Position numbers and translations under genes: made by a program. The notes beneath the pieces were generated by a model. The model had not been told where the DNA came from. It did not search any database and was given only the letters and a program-made list of their open reading frames with translations. 10,744 nucleotides of DNA, taken from NCBI GenBank assembly GCA_000434435.1, contig FR895547.1:1-10744 (forward strand), read 5' to 3'. This document shows positions 1-6,653 of the stretch, piece by piece (the stretch's first letter is position 1; each line of letters opens with the position of its first letter). This stretch comes from Firmicutes bacterium CAG:475. GTDB taxonomy: Bacteria > Bacillota > Clostridia > Christensenellales > CAG-917.

Positions 1-6
1 CCGTGG

Positions 7-26
7 GTTCCCTTTCAAGGGGGAAC
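7..26. repeat. Inverted repeat at the left edge of the window
   Basis: GTTCCC (7-12) and GGGAAC (21-26) form a perfect 6-bp stem around an 8-base loop. The purine-rich stretch that follows (27-59) is unlike the codon-rich sequence of the neighbouring genes. It may be the end of an intergenic repeat element that continues outside the window; that is inference, because only one end is visible. On the minus strand it lies downstream of the M29 gene. Confidence 0.3.
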
Positions 27-59
27 GGCGGTAGGGGAAACACGTGAGGAAGGGGAAAA

Positions 60-126
60 TTGCATTTATAATGCAAAACGCCCAACACTTGTAGAGGAAG
101 AACGAACACTCATTCATGGCGTTCTT
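60..126 (-). other. Two small hairpins downstream of the M29 aminopeptidase gene
   Basis: TTGCAT (60-65) and ATGCAA (71-76) pair around a 5-base loop. On the minus strand this hairpin is followed by TTTT, which makes it a weak terminator candidate for the gene ending at 153. A second pair, AAGAACG (98-104) and CGTTCTT (120-126), encloses a 15-base loop but has no T-run after it. The stems are short and AT-rich, so termination here is uncertain. Confidence 0.3.
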
Positions 127-152
127 ATAAACGGTATGTGCAACTTCAATTT

Positions 153-1271
153 TTACTTCAAATTTTCGGGGTTCAAGCCGTAAAGTTCGGGGATAATGAA
201 TCTGCCGTCTTTGCGGATGAGAACGTCGTCGAACCAGATTTCACCACCTCCGAATTCGGGAGTTTGGCATAGCACCAAATCCCAGTGGACTGCGCTCTTG
301 TTGCCGTTGGGGGCGTCGTCGTAGCTGCAACCGGGGGTAAAGTGGATTGAGCCGCTTATCTTTTCGTCAAAGAGGATGTCGCCGATTGCTTTGGTGACGT
401 AAGGATTGACGCCGATTGCAAATTCGCCGACGTATCTTGCGCCTTCGTCGGTGTCGAAAATAGCGTTGGCTTTTTCGGAGTTGTTGGCGGTTGCCTTGAC
501 GATTTTGCCGTCCTTAAATTCAAGGCGCACGTTTTCAAAACGGAATCCGTTTTCGATGGACGGTGTGTTGTAGCTTATCACGCCGTTGACGCTGTCCTTG
601 ACGGGAGCGGTGTAAACTTCGCCGTCGGGGATGTTGCACGCGCCGTCGCATTTGATTGCGGGTATGCCTTTTATGGAGAAGGTCAAATCGGTGTCTTTTG
701 CCACAATCCGCACTTTATCCGTGCGATTCATCAATTCAACCAGCGGATTCATCGCATTGCTCATCTTTTGGTAGTCGAGGCAGCACACGTCGAAGAAGTA
801 GTCCTCAAACGCCTCGGTGCTCATCGACGCAAGTTGACTCATGCTCGGAGTGGGGTATCTCAAAATGACCCAACGCGTATGCGCCACGCGCCTGTCGCTG
901 TGTACGGGAATGCCGTATCTCTTGTCGTACTCTTGCATTATACTCTCGGGCAAATCGCAAAGTTCATAGCTGTTGTCGCCGCCGCGAATGCCGATATAGC
1001 AGTCCATTTTATCCATAAAATCGGCGTCGCGTTTTGCCCACATATCGAGCATCTCGGGGGTTGCGCCTTTCAGGATTTCCTTTTCAAGCCGCTTGTCGAT
1101 GATGTTGAGGAAGGGGATACCGCCGTTTTTGTAAATCTCTCTGATGATGCATGCCGGCAGTTGTTCGCCGCATCCGATTGCGTCAATCCACACCTTGTCG
1201 CCTTTGCCGACGTGGATTGAATAGTTGACCAAATTGTGCGCAAGCACTTCTTGCCTTTTGTCGAGAATCAT
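153..1271 (-). CDS. M29-family metallo-aminopeptidase (AmpS/AmpT-like)
   Basis: A 372-residue cytosolic exopeptidase of the M29 family, which uses two metal ions to remove N-terminal residues from peptides. The probable metal and catalytic residues are in the family order: E218 in NIPDGEVYTAP, E283 in VGEFAIG, H310 in GSIHFTPG, Y317, H329 and D331 in SAVHWDLV. The length is slightly below the usual ~400-410. No signal peptide or membrane segment is seen. The ATG at 1269-1271 is supported by an AGGTGA-type ribosome binding site just upstream and by a good promoter 30 bases further back. The gene is divergent from apeA with a 168-base gap, and the third aminopeptidase (apeB) is nearby, so peptide breakdown is the likely shared theme. 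Substrate preference cannot be read from the sequence. Confidence 0.93.
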   Translation of the reverse strand: MILDKRQEVLAHNLVNYSIHVGKGDKVWIDAIGCGEQLPACIIREIYKNGGIPFLNIIDKRLEKEILKGATPEMLDMWAKRDADFMDKMDCYIGIRGGDNSYELCDLPESIMQEYDKRYGIPVHSDRRVAHTRWVILRYPTPSMSQLASMSTEAFEDYFFDVCCLDYQKMSNAMNPLVELMNRTDKVRIVAKDTDLTFSIKGIPAIKCDGACNIPDGEVYTAPVKDSVNGVISYNTPSIENGFRFENVRLEFKDGKIVKATANNSEKANAIFDTDEGARYVGEFAIGVNPYVTKAIGDILFDEKISGSIHFTPGCSYDDAPNGNKSAVHWDLVLCQTPEFGGGEIWFDDVLIRKDGRFIIPELYGLNPENLK

Positions 1272-1299
1272 AATTCACCTGAAATTTGTTGATGAAGAT

Positions 1300-1327
1300 A
1301 TTATAGCACGATTGCGGTGATTGTTAA
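1300..1327 (-). promoter_or_regulatory. Promoter of the M29 aminopeptidase gene
   Basis: On the minus strand TTAACA (1322-1327, five of six matches to the -35 consensus) is separated by 16 bases from a perfect TATAAT (1300-1305). A TG dinucleotide one base before the -10 box gives an extended -10. The ATG follows about 28 bases downstream. Confidence 0.7.
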
Positions 1328-1377
1328 ACCGTTTTCTACAAGTGAGTATTGCTCAAAAAAAACCGTTGCCGTGAAAG

Positions 1378-1405
1378 TTGCTTTTTCGGGGCGGTGTGGT
1401 ATAAT
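1378..1405 (+). promoter_or_regulatory. Promoter of apeA
   Basis: TTGCTT (1378-1383), a 16-base spacer and a perfect TATAAT (1400-1405). The start codon at 1440 follows a short leader with a long ribosome binding site, AAAGGAAGG (1425-1433). The promoter is back to back with that of the M29 gene, with about 50 bases between the two -35 boxes. Confidence 0.65.
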
Positions 1406-1439
1406 GTGTTCAGAATAAATTTTTAAAGGAAGGCTTTTT

Positions 1440-2801
1440 ATGGATCTTACCTATAAAAGACAAAACGTTTACGCTTTGGCGGACGAGCAAGAGCTCAAAG
1501 CAATAAGCGATTATGCAGAGGGTTACAAGAGATTTCTCGACAACGGCAAAACCGAAAGAGAAGCCGTCAAGGAAACAATCGAAATGATTGAGAAAAAGGG
1601 TTATAAGCCTTATACGCTCGGCGACAAAATCAATGCCGGCGACAAGCTTTATTACAACAATCGCGGCAAGAGCTTGTTTATCGTAAGAGCGGGCAAAGCG
1701 GACGTCGCAAAGAACGGCGTGCGTATTCTCGTCGCTCACGTCGATAGCCCCAGACTCGATCTCAAACAAGTTCCGCTTTATGAAAAGGCAGATATGGCGT
1801 ACTTCAAGACGCATTACTACGGCGGTATCAAAAAGTATCAATGGCTCACCATTCCGCTTGCGCTTCACGGTGTGATCGCTCTCAAAGACGGCACGTGCGT
1901 GGACGTAAAAGTCGGCGACGAAGAAGGCGATCCCGTGTTCTACATCACGGATATTCTTCCGCACCTTGCGCAAGAGCAAGTCACAAAGACCATTGCGGAA
2001 GGATTCCCTGCCGAAAATCTCAATCTTTTGGTGGGCGGCATCCCCGTCAAAGACGAAGAAAAGGACGCGGTGAAGAAAGGCGTGCTTGAAATTCTCAACC
2101 AAAAATACGGCGTGTGCGAAGAGGACTTCCTCTCGGCAGAGCTCGAAGCAGTGCCTGCGTCCAACGCTCGCGACGTCGGCTTTGACAGAGCGTTCGTCGC
2201 AAGTTACGGACACGACGACAGAGTGTGCGCGTATCCCGAAATCACCGCAACTCTCGACACCGACACCGACCAAACCGTCATGTGCATCCTTGCCGACAAA
2301 GAGGAAATCGGAAGCGAAGGCAACACCGGCATGCAGTGCGTCATCATAAGCGACCTTATCGACGAAATCGCCAAGAGTTTCGGCGCAAATCCGTCCGTCG
2401 TGCGCGAGCATTCAAAGTGCATCTCGGCAGACGTCACCGCAGCTTACGACCCCTCTTTTGCATCCGCATTCGAGGAGATGAACGTTGGCTACGTCAACAA
2501 GGGCGTGACCATGAACAAGTTTACCGGAGCAAGAGGCAAGAGCGGTTCGAATGACGCATCCGCCGAATATATCGCATATTTGAGAGGCGTGTTTGCAAAA
2601 GAGAATATCGTGTGGCAAACGGGCGAGCTCGGAAGAGTTGACCTCGGCGGCGGCGGAACGGTTGCGAAGTACATCTCCAAGATGAACATCGACACCGTGG
2701 ATATGGGCGTACCCGTGCTTTCCATGCACGCACCCTACGAGCTTATCTCAAAAGCCGACATCTATTCGGCACACAAGGCGTTCAGTGCATTTGTAAAATA
2801 A
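1440..2801 (+). CDS. apeA: M18-family aminopeptidase ApeA (aminopeptidase 1)
   Basis: A 453-residue cytosolic zinc aminopeptidase of the M18 family, whose members usually assemble into large tetrahedral dodecamers and trim N-terminal residues from peptides. Visible active-site motifs in order: H100 and D102 in AHVDSPRLDLK, the bridging aspartate D259 in GHDDRVCAY, the E288-E289 pair in DKEEIGSEG, D331 in SADVTAAYDP, and H430 in SMHAPYELISKAD. The glycine-rich DLGGGGTVAKY segment (401-411) is typical of the ApeA branch, and the length fits it. The ATG follows AAAGGAAGG with good spacing. The gene has its own promoter and a strong terminator and is therefore probably monocistronic. It converges on a second M18 gene, apeB, which is only distantly similar in sequence. 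Confidence 0.96.
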   Translation: MDLTYKRQNVYALADEQELKAISDYAEGYKRFLDNGKTEREAVKETIEMIEKKGYKPYTLGDKINAGDKLYYNNRGKSLFIVRAGKADVAKNGVRILVAHVDSPRLDLKQVPLYEKADMAYFKTHYYGGIKKYQWLTIPLALHGVIALKDGTCVDVKVGDEEGDPVFYITDILPHLAQEQVTKTIAEGFPAENLNLLVGGIPVKDEEKDAVKKGVLEILNQKYGVCEEDFLSAELEAVPASNARDVGFDRAFVASYGHDDRVCAYPEITATLDTDTDQTVMCILADKEEIGSEGNTGMQCVIISDLIDEIAKSFGANPSVVREHSKCISADVTAAYDPSFASAFEEMNVGYVNKGVTMNKFTGARGKSGSNDASAEYIAYLRGVFAKENIVWQTGELGRVDLGGGGTVAKYISKMNIDTVDMGVPVLSMHAPYELISKADIYSAHKAFSAFVK

Positions 2802-2803
2802 GT

Positions 2804-2834
2804 AAAAAAGGACTTGCAACGCAAGTCCTTTTTT
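2804..2834 (+). terminator. Rho-independent terminator of apeA
   Basis: A perfect 14-bp stem (2804-2817 with 2821-2834) closes a 3-base AAC loop. The core is GGACTTGC/GCAAGTCC, with an A-run before and a T-run after it. It begins three bases after the apeA stop codon. The A and T runs make it potentially active in both directions. Confidence 0.92.
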
Positions 2835-2860
2835 ATAAACATTTTTACGGAAATAATCAT

Positions 2861-2907
2861 AAAACGGTGTTTTATCCGTGCGATTTGCATAGATAAAACA
2901 CCGTTTT
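2861..2907 (-). terminator. 16-bp perfect hairpin, probable terminator of apeB
   Basis: AAAACGGTGTTTTATC (2861-2876) pairs perfectly with GATAAAACACCGTTTT (2892-2907) around a 15-base loop. It lies 17 bases past the apeB stop codon on the minus strand, where it ends in a T-run. It is symmetrical enough to act in both directions and backs up the apeA terminator between the two convergent genes. The long, AT-rich stem is unusual for a terminator. Confidence 0.7.
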
Positions 2908-2924
2908 TGAGTGTTTGAGTAATT

Positions 2925-4166
2925 TTATCCGATCAAAATCGAGTTGTTTGATATCGTAAATCTCGTTTCCAAGAACGCCTTTGCACATTCTTGCATTTTT
3001 GCAATATCGGCATACGCAACCGTTTCGATGCCCGAATGCATTGCAAGTTGCGCAAGACCTATATCGCACGCTCTCATGCCGAGATTTGCGCTTGCCATAA
3101 GCCCTATGGTGCTGCCGCAGCGTTGGTCGGAATTGTTGTAATAATCTTGTCTTTCGACGCCTGCTTTGTCGAGTATGGTTTTTAGCATTGCGGAAGACTC
3201 GCCGTCGGTGGAGTAGTTGACATGATGTTTTATCACTATGCCCTTGCCCATGTACACGCGCTCTTTGATATCCATTTTTTCGGGGAAGGAGGGGTGAAGG
3301 GCGTGTGCGTTGTCAACGGAAAGTATAAAGCCGTTTTCGCATGCGGACACAAAATCGTCTTTGGTTTTGCCGAGTCCGCTCGTGATTTTTTCAAGCACGG
3401 TTTGCAGAAGAGAAGAATTTGCGCCTTGCTTTGTAAGGCTGCCGATTTCCTCGTTGTCGAAGCATGCGCAGATTGCGACGTTTTGCGGTTTGCAAGATAC
3501 GAGAGCCGCCAAGGTCGAGTATGCGCTTGTGAGATTGTCTATTCTCGGAGAGCAAAGATATTCTCCGTTTGCGCCGCTTCTGAAAGGCGACGTCGCAGGC
3601 ACGACGTAGAGGTCCGCATCGACGATTTCGTCCTCGGTGAGAGTCGAGTAAAAATCTTCGACGTTGCCGATAAGCGGCAACATGTCCTTTTGTACGCTCA
3701 CCGAAAACGATGAATTTACGGTGGGGTTGTGGTGTATCGCAAGAGAAGGAATATTGACGTTGTAGTTGCTTTCGATGGTTCTGCTCACAAGCATATCGCC
3801 GTGTTTTTCAAGCACTCTGCCCGCAATTTTCAAAGGTGCGTCGAGCATCGAATAGAGGATAAGCCCGCCGTACGTTTCGACGTTGAGGCGCGCACCCTCG
3901 GGAGAGGGAATGACCTCTTTGCCTTTGATATGCAAACAAGGCGAATCGGTGTGGCTTGCGGCAATGTTGAAAGCAAAATTTTCGCCAACGACAAACGCAA
4001 TGACGGAGGTGCCGTTTTTGACCACGTAATACTTGCCTCCGACTTCAAGTTTCCACTTTTTTGCAAGGTCGAGTTTTTCAAAACCGTGTTTTTCGAGAAT
4101 GTATTCGCTGTGCTTTACGGCGTGGTATGCCGTGTAGGATTTGTCCAAAAAGTTGATGACGTCCAT
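2925..4166 (-). CDS. apeB: M18-family aminopeptidase ApeB (aminopeptidase 2)
   Basis: A 413-residue cytosolic zinc aminopeptidase of the M18 family, on the ApeB/aspartyl-aminopeptidase-like branch. Metal and catalytic motifs in order: H72 and D74 in ASHTDSPCLHIK, bridging D210 in SPRIDNL, the E239-E240 pair in CFDNEEIGS, D285 in SVDNAHALHP, and H377 in AMHSGIETV. The SLAIHHNPTVN segment (141-151) is also typical of the branch. No signal peptide is seen. The ATG at 4164-4166 is preceded by AAGGA (4174-4178) at good spacing. It faces apeA tail to tail. Upstream it is divergent from a truncated YhhN-family frame, and its promoter overlaps that frame's edge. Acidic-residue preference is known for some family members but cannot be confirmed here. 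Confidence 0.95.
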   Translation of the reverse strand: MDVINFLDKSYTAYHAVKHSEYILEKHGFEKLDLAKKWKLEVGGKYYVVKNGTSVIAFVVGENFAFNIAASHTDSPCLHIKGKEVIPSPEGARLNVETYGGLILYSMLDAPLKIAGRVLEKHGDMLVSRTIESNYNVNIPSLAIHHNPTVNSSFSVSVQKDMLPLIGNVEDFYSTLTEDEIVDADLYVVPATSPFRSGANGEYLCSPRIDNLTSAYSTLAALVSCKPQNVAICACFDNEEIGSLTKQGANSSLLQTVLEKITSGLGKTKDDFVSACENGFILSVDNAHALHPSFPEKMDIKERVYMGKGIVIKHHVNYSTDGESSAMLKTILDKAGVERQDYYNNSDQRCGSTIGLMASANLGMRACDIGLAQLAMHSGIETVAYADIAKMQECAKAFLETRFTISNNSILIG

Positions 4167-4194
4167 AAAATCGTCCTTATTATCGTTTTTTTAT

Positions 4195-4223
4195 ATGATA
4201 ATCCCAAACCGTAATATTTGCAA
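4195..4223 (-). promoter_or_regulatory. Promoter of apeB
   Basis: On the minus strand TTGCAA (4218-4223, four of six -35 matches) is followed by a 17-base spacer and TATCAT (4195-4200, five of six). The start codon is about 29 bases downstream. The -35 box coincides with the first two codons of the truncated YhhN-family frame on the plus strand. Confidence 0.6.
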
Positions 4224-4712
4224 GCGTTGCAAAAAGATCGCGATTCCATGATGTATTTCGGCATGCTCGCTTTCGGCATAGGACACGTGCTTTACATCAC
4301 ATCTATGGCAATCCGCTTCCCCGGCTACGAAATGAATCTGCTTTGGTCGGCACTCGGCTCGGCGGCAATCGTCGGCGTAATGTTTCTCGTGTGTGTTTAC
4401 GCAATGAAAATGCAGTTTGGAAAATTCCTTATCCCGAGCATAGCGTATGCATTTTTGCTTTGCTGGTTCGTGGTGCTCAGCGCAACGTACGTCAAGCCCG
4501 CACAAGGTTCGGCATCGGCAGGTATATTGCTTGCAGGCGCGATACTTTTCGTGCTCTCGGATATGGTGCTTTCGATGACGTATTTTTCAAAACCTGCCGA
4601 CTACGAGCGCAAAGGTATGCTCAATCCCGAATCGCGTCTTATGATAATCGTCAATCACGTGACCTATTATCTTGCGCAATTCCTCATTGCGCTTTCGCTT
4701 TTGTTTATCTAA
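4218..4712 (+). CDS. YhhN/TMEM86 (lysoplasmalogenase-family) membrane protein, N-terminally truncated, possible pseudogene
   Basis: A 164-residue hydrophobic frame resembling the C-terminal two thirds of YhhN/TMEM86 proteins, whose characterised animal members hydrolyse lysoplasmalogens. Family features seen: GHVLY (22-26), SDMVLSMTYFSK (114-125), NHVTYYLAQF (146-155), and about five membrane segments near 13-31, 41-62, 69-90, 99-120 and 143-163. Family members are usually about 210 residues. The first helices and the early G-D motif are missing. The frame is closed by a TAA at 4212-4214, and the only starts are TTG 4218 or ATG 4248/4251, none with a convincing ribosome binding site. Only 51 bases separate it from apeB, so the missing part is not hidden in another frame. 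The remaining frame is undamaged, which suggests recent loss, an assembly join, or a short functional variant. Confidence 0.7.
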   Translation: MQALQKDRDSMMYFGMLAFGIGHVLYITSMAIRFPGYEMNLLWSALGSAAIVGVMFLVCVYAMKMQFGKFLIPSIAYAFLLCWFVVLSATYVKPAQGSASAGILLAGAILFVLSDMVLSMTYFSKPADYERKGMLNPESRLMIIVNHVTYYLAQFLIALSLLFI

Positions 4713-4721
4713 AAAACGAAT

Positions 4722-4745
4722 CCGATTTCCGCAATTTAAAATCGG
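4722..4745 (+). other. Alternative hairpin overlapping the next terminator
   Basis: CCGATTT (4722-4728) can pair with AAATCGG (4739-4745). The same AAATCGG is the left arm of the terminator at 4738-4773, so the two structures exclude each other in an RNA read from the plus strand. This is seen directly in the sequence. Whether it matters for termination is unknown. Confidence 0.35.
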
Positions 4746-4775
4746 CATGCGCCTTAAAACGCATACCGATTTTTT
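4738..4775. terminator. Bidirectional terminator between the YhhN-family frame and the ClC gene
   Basis: The left arm (4738-4751) and right arm (4760-4773) pair through AAAATCGG/CCGATTTT and ATGCG/CGCAT, with a single C/A mismatch and an 8-base loop. T-runs flank it in both reading directions, and it lies between two convergent genes. It is 25 bases past the plus-strand stop but about 118 bases past the ClC stop. I see no recognisable element in the sequence between 4776 and 4891. Confidence 0.8.
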
Positions 4776-4891
4776 AATATTCGCATAAATATCAGAGCAT
4801 AAGAATTGTAGGGGGTTGTTCGTTTGGACTAAACTATAGGTGATTTTGCGGTCAAAAACAATACTTTACGATATGATTTTTTGTGGATAAA

Positions 4892-6547
4892 CTAGTTGTT
4901 TTTGTCGTTTCCGTCGGTTTGGGATTTGTTATGTTTGAGGGACAGATGCTTCCTCGGCTTGACGATTTCGTTGACGGAGATTTTGAATCTTTCAAAATCA
5001 ACGCATTCGGCTTGTATGCTCAACTCGTCGCCCACTTGAAGCACGGTGTCGGAGGCAGGCACTATCGATACACCGTCGCGCTTTATCGTGCGGATAAGCA
5101 AATTGCTCGGCCACAATACGTCGCGGATGGGCTTGTGCATTGCAATCGAGCCGTCCTCGACCGTGGTTACGTAGGTGTGTTTTTCAAGATGAACGTTTTG
5201 TTCGTCGAGTATGTTGTCGAGCAGTTCGTCGTAAATGGAGCGTCTACCGCACACTTCGTTGACCATATAGCCGAAGGAAACGCCGAGCACAACGGGGATG
5301 AGAAGAGTAAATTGCCAAGTGAGTTCCACAACCATAATTATTGCCGTGAGCGGCGCTTTGACTATCGTCGTGAAAAAAGTTGCCATGCAAATCATGACGA
5401 TGCAGTCGGCATATTCGGGTGCCATGCCCCACATGATTGAAAGTTTCGATACAAGTGCACCTATACATGCGCCTATTGCGAGCATAGGAATAAAGATACC
5501 GCACGGAACGCCTGCACCGAGATTGAACGCCGTTGCGATGATTCTCATCACAAGCACCAAAATCAGCGTTACTACAACGGGCGATGAGAAAATCGTCGCA
5601 ATCGACTGTTCCCGACTTCCGCCGAGAGTGCCGAGCGATTCTATAAACGAATGGCCTCCGCCCATGACGGATACGCTTATAAGCCCGAATACACCGGCAA
5701 AAATAAACGGGAAGAGCAATTTCAGATAGTTCGTGACAATCGCGTGCTTTGTCTGAATCTTGGCAAACATTTTTTTGGATAGCATGCAAATGGCGTAAAA
5801 ACCTATTCCGCAAAGTCCGCTCGCAATAGCGGCAAGCGCGACGAAACCGTAACTTTTCAGCGGAATTTGCACAAAAGCGAAGGATTGCAAACTTGCCGAT
5901 ATGCTCATGCCCATAAAACCGTAAAGCGCGTTTCTTGTTATTATTGCGGAAAGCACCGAGGAGAATGCGCATATGAAAATCGCAGGCGTAAATCGTCTGT
6001 GTGCCTCTTCAAATGCAAACGTGATGCCCGTAAGCGGTGCGTTGAACGCAACGGCAAGTCCCGCGCACGCTCCGCCCGTGATTTGATAGCGTTTTTCCAT
6101 ATCCGTGCAACGAAGAAGTTTTGACGTGCCTTCGCCGCAAGTTGCGCCTATAAACATGCTCGGACCTTCCGCGCCTGCCGTCAAACCCGATATTATGCAC
6201 GCAAGGCAGGACGCCGCCATTGCCGGAAGAGATTTGTACCATTTAAGTTCCAGCAAACCTCTTGTCGCGCCTTCCGCTTGCGGAATGCCGCTTCCGCGCA
6301 CCATAGGCACGAATTTTGCAAGAGTTGCAATCCCGAATGCGATGATTGCAAGCACGACGAAAAGCAGCGGTACGAACGCCGGATTTTCGCGCACGAGAGC
6401 ATATAGGTCTTTTGAGTATTTCGACAAAAGCTCCGCGGCAATGTTGAAATACGTCACGACGATTCCTGCCAGGAGACCCGTGACGATGCCCACCGCCATG
6501 AGCTGAACGCCGTGTCTATATAATCTTGAAAGCAAATTTTTGTCCAT
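4892..6547 (-). CDS. ClC-family chloride transporter with C-terminal TrkA-C domain
   Basis: A 551-residue polytopic membrane protein of the ClC family, which moves chloride, usually in exchange for protons. The three anion-pathway signatures are present: GSGIP (85-89), GAEGP (125-129) with the gating glutamate at E127, and GIFIP (350-354). E180-E181 in FAFEEAHRRF corresponds to the internal proton-glutamate region of the E. coli exchanger, so an H+/Cl- antiporter is more likely than a channel. The usual arginine in GREGP is alanine here. After the membrane part (about 15-430), residues 455-528 form a TrkA-C (RCK_C) domain, a cytoplasmic ligand-sensing module common on bacillotal ClC proteins, and the last ~20 residues are polar. 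Residues 6545-6547 encode the ATG after a modest AAAGTGAG site. It has its own promoter and probably serves pH, osmotic or chloride balance. Confidence 0.94.
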   Translation of the reverse strand: MDKNLLSRLYRHGVQLMAVGIVTGLLAGIVVTYFNIAAELLSKYSKDLYALVRENPAFVPLLFVVLAIIAFGIATLAKFVPMVRGSGIPQAEGATRGLLELKWYKSLPAMAASCLACIISGLTAGAEGPSMFIGATCGEGTSKLLRCTDMEKRYQITGGACAGLAVAFNAPLTGITFAFEEAHRRFTPAIFICAFSSVLSAIITRNALYGFMGMSISASLQSFAFVQIPLKSYGFVALAAIASGLCGIGFYAICMLSKKMFAKIQTKHAIVTNYLKLLFPFIFAGVFGLISVSVMGGGHSFIESLGTLGGSREQSIATIFSSPVVVTLILVLVMRIIATAFNLGAGVPCGIFIPMLAIGACIGALVSKLSIMWGMAPEYADCIVMICMATFFTTIVKAPLTAIIMVVELTWQFTLLIPVVLGVSFGYMVNEVCGRRSIYDELLDNILDEQNVHLEKHTYVTTVEDGSIAMHKPIRDVLWPSNLLIRTIKRDGVSIVPASDTVLQVGDELSIQAECVDFERFKISVNEIVKPRKHLSLKHNKSQTDGNDKNN

Positions 6548-6571
6548 ATTGACTCACTTTCGATTTTGATG

Positions 6572-6594
6572 TTTGCATTATAGTTTTATGCAAA
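6572..6594. repeat. Palindrome around the -10 box of the ClC promoter
   Basis: TTTGCAT (6572-6578) and ATGCAAA (6588-6594) form a perfect 7-bp inverted repeat with a 9-base centre. On the minus strand the -10 box (6577-6582) overlaps one arm and the centre. This placement is typical of a repressor site. No regulator can be assigned. Arms of almost the same sequence occur at 60-76. Confidence 0.4.
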
Positions 6595-6605
6595 GTCAAA
6601 ATCAA
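6577..6605 (-). promoter_or_regulatory. Promoter of the ClC transporter gene
   Basis: On the minus strand TTGATT (6600-6605, four of six) is followed by a 17-base spacer and a perfect TATAAT (6577-6582), 29 bases before the start codon. It lies in the 106-base gap after the WYL regulator gene, so the transporter can be transcribed without the regulator. No clear terminator separates the two genes, so read-through is also possible. Confidence 0.65.
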
Positions 6606-6653
6606 TTCAAATTATCGAGCTGATTTTTATTAAATTTTTCAAAAATCTCGCGT

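Noticed and set aside
1410..2411. Long open frame of 333 codons on the minus strand inside apeA
   Set aside because: It is antisense to a confident M18 gene with all active-site motifs, lacks a ribosome binding site and resembles no family. It is a by-product of codon bias.
3222..4214. Plus-strand open frames opposite apeB
   Set aside because: They lie antisense to a complete M18 enzyme and have no start signals or domains.
5244..5972. Open frame of 242 codons on the minus strand in another frame of the ClC gene
   Set aside because: It shares the strand with the ClC coding sequence but is in a different frame, is rich in Arg/Cys/His and has no family signature.
6607..6645. AT-rich imperfect hairpin between the WYL and ClC genes
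   Set aside because: Its stem needs a 3-base bulge and it is not followed by a T-run in the direction of transcription, so it is not called a terminator.
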